Source: JANOSH01 sp031415695 (GTDB lineage: Bacteria; Actinomycetota; Acidimicrobiia; Acidimicrobiales; Ilumatobacteraceae). From it: DNA of 64,000 nt. The stretch is taken from positions 186,001-250,000 of the forward strand of contig JANOSH010000044.1 of NCBI GenBank assembly GCA_031415695.1. The letters run 5' to 3'. Below the pieces are notes generated by a model that worked only from the letters and a program-made list of their open reading frames with translations, made no database searches and was not told the DNA's origin. The stretch's first letter is position 1, and every line of letters begins with the position of its first letter. The translations under genes were made by a program, and so were the position numbers. This document shows positions 35,893 to 44,858 of the stretch, in pieces.

Positions 35893-36471
35893 ATGACGAT
35901 CGATGCTGAAAGTACCACGTTTACCCGTATGCAAGACGCCACACGAGAGGACTACTCGATGATCGCGGCGCAAGGAGTGGCGTGGAACAAAGGTCTTGCC
36001 GACCGAGTGCTGGGGCACCTCGAACTACTGGCCGGCGAGTCGGGAGGGTACGGAGTGGACCGCCTAACACACTCGCTTCAGTCGGCCACGCGAGCCGAAC
36101 GCGCCGGTCGCGATCAGGAGTACGTGGTCAGCGCTTTGTTGCACGACATCGGCGACACGCTCGCATCCAACAACCACTCCGAGTTGGCCGCCACCATTCT
36201 CGAACCGTTCGTGTCGGAACGAAACCACTGGATTGTGAAACACCATGGCATCTTCCAGGGCTACTACTTCTTCCATCATTGGGGCCTCGACAAGAACATG
36301 CGCGAGCGGTACAACGAGTCGCCGTACTACCGTGACACCATTGAGTTCTGCGCAATTTTTGACCAGAACTGTTTCGACCCCGACTACGAGACGTTGCCAC
36401 TCGATCACTTCGTGCCGATGGTCGCTGACGTCTTCAAGAAGCCGAAGCGTTCCATCTACCAGTCCGAGTAG
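35893..36471 (+). CDS. HD-domain protein, possibly PhnZ/MIOX-like diiron oxygenase
   Basis: A 192-aa metal-binding helical protein. The putative ligand set is His60, His84-Asp85 (LLHDIGD), His95, His117 or His118 and Asp157. H..HD..H..H..D is the six-ligand arrangement of diiron HD oxygenases such as PhnZ and myo-inositol oxygenase, and also of HD phosphohydrolases. The first spacing (24 residues between His60 and His84) and the fourth (about 23) match PhnZ; the middle one is shorter. Substrate unknown. It starts 20 nt after the Wzz-like gene and lies just before the Fic gene. Confidence 0.7.
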   Translation: MTIDAESTTFTRMQDATREDYSMIAAQGVAWNKGLADRVLGHLELLAGESGGYGVDRLTHSLQSATRAERAGRDQEYVVSALLHDIGDTLASNNHSELAATILEPFVSERNHWIVKHHGIFQGYYFFHHWGLDKNMRERYNESPYYRDTIEFCAIFDQNCFDPDYETLPLDHFVPMVADVFKKPKRSIYQSE

Positions 36472-36512
36472 TGAGTGATGCCACTTGGATGCGATGTGAA
36501 AGGGTTCAGTAG

Positions 36513-37880
36513 ATGGAAGCCCATGACGACTATCTGGATGCAGCGTACAAGACGTTCGCGCCACCGAATGAATGGGCAAAGGTGGACCTGCGAGCCGACA
36601 TAGGTAGACGCTACCTGTCACGCTTGAAGCGACTCCAGGGTTTGCTACCGGAACCCATGGTGCGCGAGTTGACCACAGGAATGCTGCGCGCAGCATCGCT
36701 GAACACTGGTGCGCTGGAGGATGTCCACGGTTCGGATCGTGGTCTCACTGTGACGATGATTGAGCGGGCCGCGTGGCAAGACGAACTGGTGCGGGCGGGC
36801 GAGGAGGATGCGGTTCCTCACGTGCAAGCATCGCTGGACGCCTATCAGCTCGTTCTGGATGCAGCCACTGGCCAAACGCCGATTTCAGAGGCTTGGATTC
36901 GACGGTTGCACGAAGTCGCGTTGGCTGGCCAGCCCACGTATGAGGTTCGGACCGCCGTTGGATTGCAGCAGCATCCGCTCGAACTCGGGGCCTACAAACG
37001 GTATCCAAATCACGTTCAGCTAGCCGGTGGCGGGTTTCACAGCTATGCGCCCGTGAGTGACACGCAACCCGAAATGTCGGGCCTCGTCGAAGCCTTACGA
37101 TCAGAGGAGTTTGAAGGCTTACGGCCGGAGCTTCGCGCCGCTTTTGTTCATCACGCCATCACCGTCATTCATCCGTTTGCGGATGGGAACGGCCGTGTTG
37201 CGCGGCTTCTCGCAAGCGTGTACCTGCTGCGTTCTGCATCGGTCCCCTTCATGGTCTGGGCGGACCAAAAGGTCGAGTATCTCGCTGCGCTGCGCGAGGC
37301 CGACCGCTCTAACCTGGCCGCATTTGGAATATTCGTGTTCGATCGAAGTCTCGCCAGCATGTCGTATGCGTCGGAGCTAATGGAGAAGCGACTGGACGAT
37401 GCGAGACGATTTGGGGAACTGCCCGAATGGCAGGACGAAGACTCGGTCGACGAGGTCGAGGAACAGCCCTTAGCGGCCAGGCTCGAGTGGATTTTGAGCC
37501 GTGAGGTAGCCGAGGCCGTGCGCCTTGCCCCCCGAGGCTTGGGCAGTCGGCTGACGTTTGAAATTGGCCCTCTCGTGATTCGGGTAAGGCATGGAGCTCC
37601 CTGGGATGGTTTTAGGTTTCCGGCTGGTAGTGCATCGGCCCGTGTCACGATCCGGCGTGGCGAACCTAAAGCTCACCGCCCAGACCGGGCTCGACACTTC
37701 GAGATCTGGGAGCCGCTCGACTCGTCGGAGTGGGCAGACCTTGTCGTGCGTGTTTTCGACGTCGGCAGCGGGCCAGGCGAGCGTTTCGATGTTCGACAGC
37801 GTGATATCGAGCCGGAGGAACAAGCCTTCTTCACCGAGCGCTTTCGAATGTGGGTAAGGCGCCAGGTTCAAGATTCGTAG
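36513..37880 (+). CDS. Fic family protein
   Basis: Putative AMP-transferase (or related nucleotidyl/phosphocholine transferase), 455 aa. The catalytic motif HPFADGNGRVAR is complete (residues 220-231), so it should be active. The N-terminal part contains NTGALED (residues 64-70) where an inhibitory S/T-x3-E-G/N motif is expected; the last position is Asp instead of Gly/Asn. The flap stretch GGFHSYAP is present near residue 175. The C-terminal about 190 residues are unrecognised. The target protein is unknown. Confidence 0.88.
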   Translation: MEAHDDYLDAAYKTFAPPNEWAKVDLRADIGRRYLSRLKRLQGLLPEPMVRELTTGMLRAASLNTGALEDVHGSDRGLTVTMIERAAWQDELVRAGEEDAVPHVQASLDAYQLVLDAATGQTPISEAWIRRLHEVALAGQPTYEVRTAVGLQQHPLELGAYKRYPNHVQLAGGGFHSYAPVSDTQPEMSGLVEALRSEEFEGLRPELRAAFVHHAITVIHPFADGNGRVARLLASVYLLRSASVPFMVWADQKVEYLAALREADRSNLAAFGIFVFDRSLASMSYASELMEKRLDDARRFGELPEWQDEDSVDEVEEQPLAARLEWILSREVAEAVRLAPRGLGSRLTFEIGPLVIRVRHGAPWDGFRFPAGSASARVTIRRGEPKAHRPDRARHFEIWEPLDSSEWADLVVRVFDVGSGPGERFDVRQRDIEPEEQAFFTERFRMWVRRQVQDS

Positions 37881-37937
37881 ATGCGCACGTCGTCGGTGGC
37901 TTCGATAGCTGCGAACTGATGCGGGCAGACTACGGCT

Positions 37938-38726
37938 ATGAGTGAATTCGACGACGCTACGCGCATAGATGTCCACGGCACCGGAGAGATCCACGCCGGA
38001 TGGGACATCGGCGGAAATGCCAACGGCGGATACGTACTATCGATTCTGGCTCGTGCAATGACCGCGGCGTCGGGACAACCCGACCCAATCTCTCTGACTG
38101 CCAATTTTCTTGCGCCGGGAACCCCGGGCCCCGTGAGAGCCGACGTGTCGGTCGTAAAGTCGGGACGGCGTTTCACCACGGTGACCGGGTCCCTGTTTCA
38201 AGGCGGCCGAGAGTTAGTTCGAGCGCTGGGCACGTTTGGTGATGTGAGTTTCGGTGGAACCGACGTTGACTACGACCTCATGGACCCTCCGGAGCTACCA
38301 CCATTCGATCAGTGTGTCGAGCGGCCGGCGAAGAACGGTGGTGTCTTGGTTCCGTTAACTGATCGGGTGGCGGTTCGCCTCGATCCCGCCCACGCCCAGT
38401 ACGAGACTGACGACAAAAACGGCACTGCCGAGATGTGCGGATGGTTCGGGTTCCCAGACGAACGGCCAATCGACACGCTGGCTTTGATCCTCGCTTGCGA
38501 CGCGTTTCCACCTGCCGTTTTCAATATCGACCTGCCGCCGGGCTGGGTACCGACGGTCACGCTTACCGTGCAGATCAGGTCACGTCCATCGGCTGGGGCA
38601 CTTCGCTGCCGCTTCATGACACGTCATGTGGCAAATGGCCTATTCGAGGAGGACGGCGAGATCTGGGACTCGGCGGGACGCTTAGTGGCACTCAGTCGGC
38701 AGCTTGCCCTCATCGCCCGAGCCTGA
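37938..38726 (+). CDS. Acyl-CoA thioesterase-like protein (double hot-dog)
   Basis: A 262-aa protein of the thioesterase-like superfamily (TesB-type double hot-dog). The N-terminus shows the typical WDIGGNANGGYVLSILARAM with the substrate-binding NGGY. This is followed by PDPISLTANFLAPGTPGPV and the second hot-dog part from about residue 135. Substrate length and role are not readable. It ends 4 nt before the convergent HAD gene. Confidence 0.82.
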   Translation: MSEFDDATRIDVHGTGEIHAGWDIGGNANGGYVLSILARAMTAASGQPDPISLTANFLAPGTPGPVRADVSVVKSGRRFTTVTGSLFQGGRELVRALGTFGDVSFGGTDVDYDLMDPPELPPFDQCVERPAKNGGVLVPLTDRVAVRLDPAHAQYETDDKNGTAEMCGWFGFPDERPIDTLALILACDAFPPAVFNIDLPPGWVPTVTLTVQIRSRPSAGALRCRFMTRHVANGLFEEDGEIWDSAGRLVALSRQLALIARA

Positions 38727-38730
38727 CTCG

Positions 38731-39357
38731 CTAGGCCGCTAAAGCCTGACGGAAACGCACGATGGTGTCAGCCACATTTGTCTGATCGAACCACACACCA
38801 ACGATGCCGGCCCGTTCAGCCGCGGCCACGTTGGCTGGTTGGTCATCAATGAACACGATGTCGGCCGGATCAGCATCCATTGCCTCGATGGCAACGGTGT
38901 AGGCCTTCGGATTCGGCTTCAGGTAACCGGTCATCGACAGATCGACAAAGGGGTCGAACCGTTTCAGCACGCTGATTGGGTCGCGCCACGCCGGACCGTG
39001 GAAGGCCGACAAGTCGTTGGTAAGAAGTCCTGACCGAAAACCTGCTTCTTGCACCTCGACAACAATGTCGGCCATCTCGGTACGAATCAGGTGGTTGCCC
39101 GACGGTTCAAAGAACGCGTTCATATAGCCAGGAACATCGAAGCCGAGAGGCGTGGCGCGTTCGGTCCAGTACTGGCGCTCGGTGATGTCGCCTGCCTGCC
39201 AGGCTTTCCACCGTGGATCGCCCTCAGGGTCGAACGGCCCGCGAGGGAGCGACCCGGCTGGCACGCCCAACTTGGCCTCGGCAGGAGTACTCAATTCGAA
39301 CGGGCTGAGGAGCAGAGGGCCGCCAAAATCGAACAGGGCGTGGCGGCGGATAGTCAT
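38731..39357 (-). CDS. HAD-IA family hydrolase
   Basis: HAD-superfamily phosphatase-like protein, 208 aa. Motif I is FDFGGPL, motif II LLTNDLS, motif III Lys in GYLKPNPKAY and motif IV FIDDQPANV. The second Asp of DxD is Gly, as in the epoxide-hydrolase N-domain/YihX type HAD-IA proteins (DFGGVL), which is a known variant. Substrate unknown. The start is an ATG at 39357, opposite the PPOX promoter. Confidence 0.85.
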   Translation of the reverse strand: MTIRRHALFDFGGPLLLSPFELSTPAEAKLGVPAGSLPRGPFDPEGDPRWKAWQAGDITERQYWTERATPLGFDVPGYMNAFFEPSGNHLIRTEMADIVVEVQEAGFRSGLLTNDLSAFHGPAWRDPISVLKRFDPFVDLSMTGYLKPNPKAYTVAIEAMDADPADIVFIDDQPANVAAAERAGIVGVWFDQTNVADTIVRFRQALAA

Positions 39358-39402
39358 AGCTGCCGACGCTACCTTGGGCTAGCGGGTGCTGCATGGCATA
39401 GC

Positions 39403-39414
39403 TACGATCAAGGT
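39403..39414 (+). promoter_or_regulatory. -10 box for leaderless PPOX gene
   Basis: TACGAT (39403-39408) is followed by 6 nt and then the ATG at 39415. There is no Shine-Dalgarno sequence. The -35 is unclear. Confidence 0.45.
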
Positions 39415-39936
39415 ATGTCAATCAAAGTTGCGAAATTCCGTGATGTGTCGAGCGGTACTCAGGCAGGACAATTCGGTGTTGGAGACCGTGAGGCCCTGGC
39501 TAGCCTCGCCGATCTCGAACCATCGTTCAAGAAGCTCATGGACGATCCGGTTACCCAGGTGTTGGGCATCGTTGGTCCCGGAGGTCGCGCGAACCTGACA
39601 CCAATGTGGTTCGACTATGAAGGCGACAATATCTTGTTGAACTGTGCCGCGCATCGAGTCAAGACTGGCTGGATCCGCAAGAATGGTCAACTAACGAGCA
39701 TGTTGATGAACCCGGCGAATCCATACCACTGGATGAGTATCAAGCACACCGTCGTCGAAGAAATCTCTGAGGACGATCCGACCCACGGGTCGCGAGTTAC
39801 CGAGCACGTCGACAAAATTTGGACGAAGTACACGCAGGCCCCCGGCCCGTACGGACTTCGCGACCCATCGATCAACGAGCGACGGGTGTTGTTTGTGTGT
39901 CGCGTCGACCAGATCGCCACCTTCGGCCAGCCATAA
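39415..39936 (+). CDS. Pyridoxamine 5'-phosphate oxidase-like flavin/F420-binding protein
   Basis: A 173-aa split-barrel protein. The pattern MDDPVTQVLGIVGPGGRANLTPMWFDYEGDN, read here in two parts, is like PPOX proteins of the F420/FMN-dependent actinobacterial group. MLMNPANPYHWMSIK further on is also typical. The cofactor (FMN or F420) cannot be decided by eye. The open frame reaching upstream to 39049 was rejected because the ATG at 39415 follows a -10 box by 6 nt and starts the domain. It is 6 nt upstream of the monooxygenase, suggesting one operon. Confidence 0.82.
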   Translation: MSIKVAKFRDVSSGTQAGQFGVGDREALASLADLEPSFKKLMDDPVTQVLGIVGPGGRANLTPMWFDYEGDNILLNCAAHRVKTGWIRKNGQLTSMLMNPANPYHWMSIKHTVVEEISEDDPTHGSRVTEHVDKIWTKYTQAPGPYGLRDPSINERRVLFVCRVDQIATFGQP

Positions 39937-39942
39937 CAATCT

Positions 39943-41124
39943 GTGGACATTGCCGTCGTCGGCGGGTCGCTCGGCGGCCTGGCCGCAGCGTGTTTCCTGT
40001 CCGACGCAGGTCACCGGGTCACGGTCTACGAACGATCGCATACCGAGCTTGAAGAACGTGGCGCAGGCATCGGCTTCTTGCCGGAAACCTATCGGTTCCT
40101 GGTTGACAGCGTCGGAATTCAACTCGATTCGATTGCTGTGCCGACACACCACATTCGTCACCTTCGTCGTGACGGAACGGTGCGTCACGATCGGTTGCAT
40201 TACTACCTGTTCAGTTCGTGGAATACCGTGTACCGCGAACTCCTTGCGGCGCTCGGCCCGACCTTGTACCGACTTGGTCATGAGATGGTGAGCTTTGATC
40301 TCGAGCCGTTGACCGTACGGTTCGCCAACGATGCTGTTGTACACGCCGATCTCGTGGTGTTCGCTGACGGGGTCAGTTCGTCGGCCCGCGAGTCGTTGCT
40401 CCCCGGCACCCGCCCGCAATATTCCGGCTACGTTGCTTGGCGAGGCGTTGTACCCGAGACAGAACTCAGCGCTGCAACTCGCTCGGCTCTTGACGACGCC
40501 ATCACGTATTACGTCTATGCGAACAGTCATATCCTTGTGTACCCGATTCCCGGCCGAGACGGTTCGGTTGCGCTGGGCGAACGACTCATCAACATTGTCT
40601 GGTACCGCAACTACCTGGCCGGTTGCGACCTCGACGATCTTTTGCTCGATCGCCGTGGGCTACAACGTGAAGTTTCGGTTCCCCCTGGGGCATTGCGTCC
40701 CGAGCACATCGCCGAGGCCCGCGCCGAAGCAGCCGCTCGATTGCCGAGCCCGCTGAGCGAGGTGGTCAAAGCCATCGAGGAGTTGTTCGTGCAGGTCGTG
40801 TTCGATCTGGAGGTGCCCCGCATGGTGTTCGGTCGATCGTGCCTGCTTGGCGATGCCGCGTTTATCGCTCGACCTCATGCCGCTGCTGGCACAGCGAAGG
40901 CGGCCGACGATGCGTTCAGGCTGCGCAACGCCTTGGCTGCCTACCCCAACGATCTGAACCGAGCGTTGGCAACGTGGGAGACGGGACAACTGGAGCTCGG
41001 TGAAAGCCTGGTGGCGCGTACCCGACGTATCGGTCAACGCTCGCAGTTCGATGGTACCTGGCACCCCGACGATCCTGAGATCATCTTCGGGCTGTACGGT
41101 CCTGGGCTCGGGGTAGAAACATGA
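39943..41124 (+). CDS. FAD-dependent aromatic-type monooxygenase
   Basis: Group A flavoprotein hydroxylase, 393 aa from the GTG at 39943. The FAD dinucleotide motif is AVVGGSLGGLAAACFL. Later come DLVVFADGVSSSAR (the DG motif) and LLGDAAFIARPHAAAGTAKA (the GD motif that contacts FAD), with the usual order. It resembles 2,6-dihydroxypyridine/salicylate-type hydroxylases, but the substrate is open. It overlaps the following DUF3500 gene by 4 nt. Confidence 0.88.
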   Translation: MDIAVVGGSLGGLAAACFLSDAGHRVTVYERSHTELEERGAGIGFLPETYRFLVDSVGIQLDSIAVPTHHIRHLRRDGTVRHDRLHYYLFSSWNTVYRELLAALGPTLYRLGHEMVSFDLEPLTVRFANDAVVHADLVVFADGVSSSARESLLPGTRPQYSGYVAWRGVVPETELSAATRSALDDAITYYVYANSHILVYPIPGRDGSVALGERLINIVWYRNYLAGCDLDDLLLDRRGLQREVSVPPGALRPEHIAEARAEAAARLPSPLSEVVKAIEELFVQVVFDLEVPRMVFGRSCLLGDAAFIARPHAAAGTAKAADDAFRLRNALAAYPNDLNRALATWETGQLELGESLVARTRRIGQRSQFDGTWHPDDPEIIFGLYGPGLGVET

Positions 41125-42251
41125 CGTCCCCTCGTCGGCGGGTAGCCATCAAGATGGCCGAGGAAGCCGAGCGGTTTGTCGGGTCCTTGAGCGATGCGCA
41201 GCGCAACAGTGCGTGCTGGTCGTTTCCGTCCAACGACGAACGGCGACGGTGGTTCTATACGCCGACTGACCACGGTGGGCTCACGTTGTCGGCGATGGAT
41301 TCGACGCAGCATCGGCTCGTGCATCGCCTGCTGTCCAGTGCGTTGTCGACGGCGGGGTACGTCACTGCCTCCACAATTCTTGGACTCGAAAATGTGCTCG
41401 ACCAGCTGGAAGGTTTCGGTACCTCTTACGGCCGGCCACGCGGGCGTGACCCGCTGCTCTACTTCGTGCGCTTCTTTGGAATGCCGTCAAAGAACGGAAC
41501 GTGGAGCTGGCGATTCGGCGGTCATCACATCTCGATGAATTTCACGATCATCCACGGTGAACTGAGCGGGCTCACGCCGCTCTTCCTCGGCGCCGACCCG
41601 GCTAGCGCACCGCTGCTCGGCCCGCACCCGCTGCGACCCCTCGGCGGCGTCGAAGATCTTGCACGCGAACTGACGCGTTCGTTGCCCGAGCACCAACGCT
41701 CTATCGCTGTCGTAACGCCGCGAGCGCCCACCGACCTCGTTGGAGCGAATCGGTCGACTCTGAGCGATGGGGATGAACCCCTGGCGTTGCCTCTCATTTG
41801 GCGCGGCCGCTTCGAGCACGAGATCGACACCGTCCTCCAACAGATGCAGACTCGCCTTGAGGCCTCCACTGGCGTGGTTGCGGCCGACCACGTTGCGATG
41901 TCGTTTACCTACCGGCCAAAAGGTCTTGCTGCTGCTGCCATGAGTACCAACCATCGAGAGATGCTCGATGCGCTCTTGCGCCTGTATGTCAACCGCCTAC
42001 CCGACGACCTTGCCGACGCAGAGGCAGCCAAGTTCGCGGCCTCAGCGCTTGACGAGGTGTGTCTGCTGTGGGCTGGAAGCCTCGATCCCGGCAAACCTCA
42101 CTACTACCGATTGCACGGTCCGACAATTCTGGTCGAGTACGACAACTCGGCCCGCGACGCTAACCATGTTCATACTGTTTGGCGTGATCCATCCGGCGAC
42201 TTTGCCGACGATCCGTTGGCACGCCATCACGCCGATCAGCACCACCCCTAA
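41121..42251 (+). CDS. DUF3500 family protein
   Basis: A 376-aa protein. WSWRFGGHHISMNFTIIHGE and GLTPLFLGADPA are recognisable DUF3500 features, as are the long helical N-terminus and HYYRLHGPTILVEYDNS near the C-terminus. The function is unknown. The His/Asp-rich segments suggest a metal site, but this is inference. The gene overlaps the monooxygenase by 4 nt, so a shared catabolic role is likely. The 3' end overlaps the convergent helicase by 4 nt. Confidence 0.8.
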   Translation: MTSPRRRVAIKMAEEAERFVGSLSDAQRNSACWSFPSNDERRRWFYTPTDHGGLTLSAMDSTQHRLVHRLLSSALSTAGYVTASTILGLENVLDQLEGFGTSYGRPRGRDPLLYFVRFFGMPSKNGTWSWRFGGHHISMNFTIIHGELSGLTPLFLGADPASAPLLGPHPLRPLGGVEDLARELTRSLPEHQRSIAVVTPRAPTDLVGANRSTLSDGDEPLALPLIWRGRFEHEIDTVLQQMQTRLEASTGVVAADHVAMSFTYRPKGLAAAAMSTNHREMLDALLRLYVNRLPDDLADAEAAKFAASALDEVCLLWAGSLDPGKPHYYRLHGPTILVEYDNSARDANHVHTVWRDPSGDFADDPLARHHADQHHP

Positions 42252-44782
42252 CTGCTGTTCGGGTCGTAGCGGCCAATGGCCACAAGGCGCAGTGTCGGTG
42301 TACCGGCGTCGAGGGCCTCGGCGACATCGACCGTGGCGGTGAATGTCCAATCCCCGTCACCGGCCGGGTCGGCAAGTTGTTGGCGGATCGTCCACAACGT
42401 TGGTGTCTCAGTCAGCGTGAAGAACGTAGTGGCCCTCGCGGCTGCGTCAATGCCCATGGCGTCGTGGTCGATCCAATATGACGTCATGGCTGTGCTGAGT
42501 TGACTCGTTGACCAGCCGGTTCGGGCGGCAAGCGGTTCGTATGATCGGCGGGCCAGCAGTTCGATCCAACCGAATGCCGCGGTTCTCACCGCAGTACGCC
42601 ACGCCTTGGGTGCCCCCCACACTGGGTCGACCACGACCCGCGGTTGCGCAGTCGGGCCGCCGGAAAGTTGCAGCCACTCGTCGAGAAGACTGGCATCGGT
42701 AGCGCGGATCAACGAGCCGAGCCAGACGACAACGTCTTCGAGCATCTCGTTGTACGCGACGTCGGGTAGTGATCGATCGAGCGTGCGCCATGCATCGGTG
42801 AGATATCGAAGCAACAGCCCTTCGGACCGTTCGAGTTTGTACCGGTGGATGAACCCGCCAAAGGTCTCACCACTCTCTAACAACTCAAGGAGAATGCCCT
42901 TGGGTGACGGCGCATCTTCAACCCACGGATGATGGCTGCGGTACGTTTCGAAGCAGCCCTCGACGACATCGGCCAGTGGCCGCGGCCACGTGAGGTGATC
43001 GAGTTTCAGAATGCGGTCCTCGTACGCGACTCCCTCGGATTTCATGCGGGCGATCTCGGCGGACACGACGGCATCTTTTTGCGCAAACAATATTTGGCGA
43101 GGGTCATCGAGGACACTCTCAACAACGCTGACGACGTCGAGGTGGTAACGAGGGTCGTCGGCATCAAGTGTTGTGATGACCTCGATCGCGAACGGCATCA
43201 GCGGCGCAGCGAACCGCAGCATGGTGCGGTCGTCAGTGCCTTCGACCAGTGATCCAACGCGCACGCCCAGGCATCGACCGTCGGCGTCTCGCTGACGTTC
43301 AGCGACGCCGGCAGCTTCAAGAGAACGGTACACACGGATGGCACGGCGGATATGGCGGCGCTTCTTGACCTCGGTGTCGTGATTGGTGCGCAACAGATCC
43401 TTCAGAGCGTCGGCACCGTCGGGCCGGTCCAGCACCGTCGCTACCAAGTCGGCCCCCACACTGAACCGCGAAATGAGCGCCTCGGGTCGTGCCCCGATTA
43501 GTCGCTCGAACGACTTGTTGTCGTAGTGAACGAAGTCCTTTGGAGGTGACTTTCTGCTGACCTTCCGGCGTGCCTTCGGGTCGTCGCCGGCGCGGGTAAG
43601 GGCGCGTTCGTTCTCGACGACATGGTCGGGTGCTTGGGCCCATACATGCCCGTCGGGGTCGAACCCCGCCCGCCCGGCTCGGCCTGCTAACTGGTGAAAT
43701 TCCCGTGCGCTGAAGGATCGGACTCGTTGACCGTCGAACTTGGTGAGTGCGGTGAGCAGGACGGTTCGGATTGGGATGTTGACACCCACCCCGAGGGTGT
43801 CGGTTCCGCAGATCACGGGTAGCAGTCCTTCGCGAGCAAGGCGTTCCACTAGGCGGCGGTAGCGCGGCAACATACCGGCATGGTGCACGCCCACACCATT
43901 GCGTATGAGTCGCGACAGGGTCTGACCAAAACCGGGAGCAAATCGAACGTCGGACAACGCCGCGGTGATGGCATCTCGTTGCGGCCGCGTCGTCAGTGGC
44001 AAGCTCACGAGTGCCTGACCGCGTTCGATTGCGCTGGCCTGGGTGGCATGCACGACATAGACCGGGCTGAGCCCCTGGTCGATGGCGTCGGTGATTGATT
44101 CGCTCACGGTGGTCTCGCGATATGCGTGATAGAGCGGCGTGGGGCGGGTTGCGGTCGTTATTTCGGTAACGATTCGACCGCTGCGTTTTGCGAGGTCGTC
44201 GGCAATGACCGTCATGTCGCCGAGCGTTGCTGACATCAACAAGAACTGGGTGCGATGAGCGGTTAAGAGCGGTACCTGCCAGGCCCAGCCGCGTTCATGA
44301 TCGCCGTAGTAGTGGAACTCGTCGAGACACGCGAACCCCATGCCTCCAGCGGCTGGTGCCAACGCTCCCTGGGCCAGGGTCATGTTGGCGAAGATTTCGG
44401 CGGTGCACACGAGCACAGGTGCGTCGGAGTTGATGCCAGCATCACCGGTTGCGAGGCCCACTCGCTCCGGGCCGAGAAGCGATGCGAGGTCGAAGAACTT
44501 CTCGGCCACAAGCGCCTTAATTGGAGCTGTCCACACGGCGCGCTCTCCGCGGTTCAGTGCCAGCAGAACACCGACGATGGCCACGAGACTTTTGCCCGAT
44601 CCGGTAGGGGTAGCCAAGACGACATGGTCGCCGCTCGCGAGAGCAAGCGCGGCGTCTTCCTGGTGGGCGTAGAGCGACCGATTCCCTTCGGTTGCCCAGG
44701 TGGCGAACGCATCGATCACGTCGGCCGGGTCAGAACCAGGCGGTGGCATCCGGTCGATCAAGAGTTCGCGGCGTGCGCTCAT
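42248..44782 (-). CDS. DEAD/DEAH-box RNA helicase with DUF3516 domain
   Basis: Superfamily 2 helicase, about 844 aa from the ATG at 44782. N-terminal RecA-like domain: Walker A ATPTGSGKS, motif II CLDEFHYY (DEFH) and motif III LMSATLGD. The second domain has GTDTLGVGVNIPIRTVL and the Q/R-rich FHQLAGRAGRAGFD (motif VI). The C-terminal half matches the DUF3516 group common in actinobacteria. Likely RNA substrates; role unknown. The longer frame (start 44875) was rejected because that region is divergent promoter DNA for the LarA-like gene. Confidence 0.88.
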   Translation of the reverse strand: MSARRELLIDRMPPPGSDPADVIDAFATWATEGNRSLYAHQEDAALALASGDHVVLATPTGSGKSLVAIVGVLLALNRGERAVWTAPIKALVAEKFFDLASLLGPERVGLATGDAGINSDAPVLVCTAEIFANMTLAQGALAPAAGGMGFACLDEFHYYGDHERGWAWQVPLLTAHRTQFLLMSATLGDMTVIADDLAKRSGRIVTEITTATRPTPLYHAYRETTVSESITDAIDQGLSPVYVVHATQASAIERGQALVSLPLTTRPQRDAITAALSDVRFAPGFGQTLSRLIRNGVGVHHAGMLPRYRRLVERLAREGLLPVICGTDTLGVGVNIPIRTVLLTALTKFDGQRVRSFSAREFHQLAGRAGRAGFDPDGHVWAQAPDHVVENERALTRAGDDPKARRKVSRKSPPKDFVHYDNKSFERLIGARPEALISRFSVGADLVATVLDRPDGADALKDLLRTNHDTEVKKRRHIRRAIRVYRSLEAAGVAERQRDADGRCLGVRVGSLVEGTDDRTMLRFAAPLMPFAIEVITTLDADDPRYHLDVVSVVESVLDDPRQILFAQKDAVVSAEIARMKSEGVAYEDRILKLDHLTWPRPLADVVEGCFETYRSHHPWVEDAPSPKGILLELLESGETFGGFIHRYKLERSEGLLLRYLTDAWRTLDRSLPDVAYNEMLEDVVVWLGSLIRATDASLLDEWLQLSGGPTAQPRVVVDPVWGAPKAWRTAVRTAAFGWIELLARRSYEPLAARTGWSTSQLSTAMTSYWIDHDAMGIDAAARATTFFTLTETPTLWTIRQQLADPAGDGDWTFTATVDVAEALDAGTPTLRLVAIGRYDPNSS

Positions 44783-44858
44783 GCCGGTCGAAGATGCGTT
44801 GTGGCCACGTGAAACGGTACCAGTGCAAGTGCATTGACGGTCGTGTAACGCTGGGAGC

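Noticed and set aside
38731..39357. HAD protein inactive because of DFGG in motif I
   Set aside because: DFGG-type motif I is a known variant in the epoxide hydrolase-like HAD-IA group; the other motifs are intact.
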